A stretch of 64,000 nucleotides of DNA from Paraburkholderia sp. C35 (GTDB taxonomy: Bacteria > Pseudomonadota > Gammaproteobacteria > Burkholderiales > Burkholderiaceae), in contig NZ_QBUY01000007.1 in the NCBI RefSeq assembly GCF_003121405.1, positions 1 through 64,000 of the forward strand, in the 5' to 3' direction. Within the stretch, counting starts at the first letter, position 1. Each line of letters opens with the position of its first letter. The notes under the pieces are model-generated. The model ran no database searches and was not told the DNA's origin. It was given only the letters and a program-made list of their open reading frames with translations. Made by a program: the position numbers and the translations under genes. This document shows, piece by piece, positions 63,674 to 64,000 of this stretch.

Positions 63674-64000
63674 TCAGACCCCAGTCTGCTCTTTGAAAAT
63701 AAATTCTGCGTACCACTCGGGCCAGTTTTCGTCGTGTTTGCCGGTCTTTTTCTCGTGCTCACCGTGCGCCGCCGCTGCCCGGCGAAGCGCACCCTCGAGT
63801 TCGCTTGCCGACGAGAACGCTGGCCCAGACTCGACTCTACCAGGAAGCCGCGTGGTCACCTCCTGGAAAACCCACTCATTTCCGTCCGGATCTTTAAACG
63901 CGGCAAAAGACCCATAGCTCTTGCGCGCCGGTTGCGGACCCAGAACGCGCCCATACTCACCTGCATGATGGAATAAACCACCAGCATCGTGGAAGACTTC
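63674..64000 (-). CDS. Glyoxalase/VOC-family protein, C-terminal part
   Basis: The frame is open to the window edge and encodes 108 residues plus the stop. The start reads EVFHDAGGLFHHAGEYGRV, followed by FAAFKDPDGNEWVFQEVTTR, the terminal beta-alpha-beta unit of VOC-fold proteins with DPDGN and the metal-ligand Glu region. A charged tail (HGEHEKKTGKHDENWPEWYAE) follows. The N-terminal half lies outside the window. Substrate unknown. Confidence 0.78.
   Translation of the reverse strand, partial: EVFHDAGGLFHHAGEYGRVLGPQPARKSYGSFAAFKDPDGNEWVFQEVTTRLPGRVESGPAFSSASELEGALRRAAAAHGEHEKKTGKHDENWPEWYAEFIFKEQTGV

Overview
The window looks like a chromosome segment of a Burkholderia-group betaproteobacterium, most likely Paraburkholderia or a close relative. 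The left part is GC-rich throughout. It carries a tssK-tssL-tssM-tagF type VI secretion block, a gallate cleavage operon, a small DUF4148-type secreted protein and an AspT/MFS/acetoacetate operon, a mixture typical of that group. This assignment is inference from gene content; no rRNA or marker gene is present.

Layout. 1-9200 (+): the tail of a type VI secretion cluster (tssK, tssL with an OmpA-like domain, tssM, tagF), then an OmpA-like protein, a secreted HELGH-type putative metallopeptidase and a putative non-specific nuclease. 9184-12960 (-): a gallate meta-cleavage operon with fused LigB-LigA dioxygenase, LigJ-type hydratase, a galC aldolase gene interrupted by one in-frame TAG, and a signal-less substrate-binding-like protein. 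13248-19044 (-): an AraC regulator, PhzF, RidA, a polar amino acid-type ABC importer and a NylB-like serine hydrolase. 19210-25190 (-): a tight five-gene operon adc, 3-hydroxybutyrate dehydrogenase, patatin, DHA2 MFS and AspT-type antiporter. 25391-26908: small stress-type and hypothetical genes, including a DksA-like protein without zinc cysteines. 26954-32691 (-): a protein quality-control operon clpG/clpK-like, hsp20, lon. 33066-35989: host-attachment family protein, Gfo/Idh/MocA oxidoreductase, DapA-family lyase and a DUF4148-type protein closed by a 19-bp perfect hairpin.

From about 36.1 kb the style changes: longer gene-free gaps, decayed fragments, uneven base composition and many unrecognised proteins. 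This accessory region holds an FtsK-gamma/HNH-like protein, two unknowns, a broken dcm/DUF1998-helicase chimera beside an intact vsr, a tandem pair of DUF262 proteins (the second with a DUF1524 nuclease end), a two-TM protein, a HipA-like kinase overlapping an unknown partner, and a divergent KfrA-like/tyrosine-recombinase pair. These are defence-island themes.

The most unusual locus is at 56.9-62.8 kb (-): a lipoprotein, a secreted GH25 lysozyme, a secreted caspase-fold peptidase fused to a second GH25 domain, and a membrane-anchored protein with a calcium-loop-like motif. The lysozyme and caspase-lysozyme genes overlap by four bases. I know of no described system with this architecture. Decayed pieces of an HU gene, in opposite orientations, lie just beside it. 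The window ends inside a glyoxalase/VOC-family gene. I saw no tRNA, rRNA, CRISPR array or complete insertion sequence.
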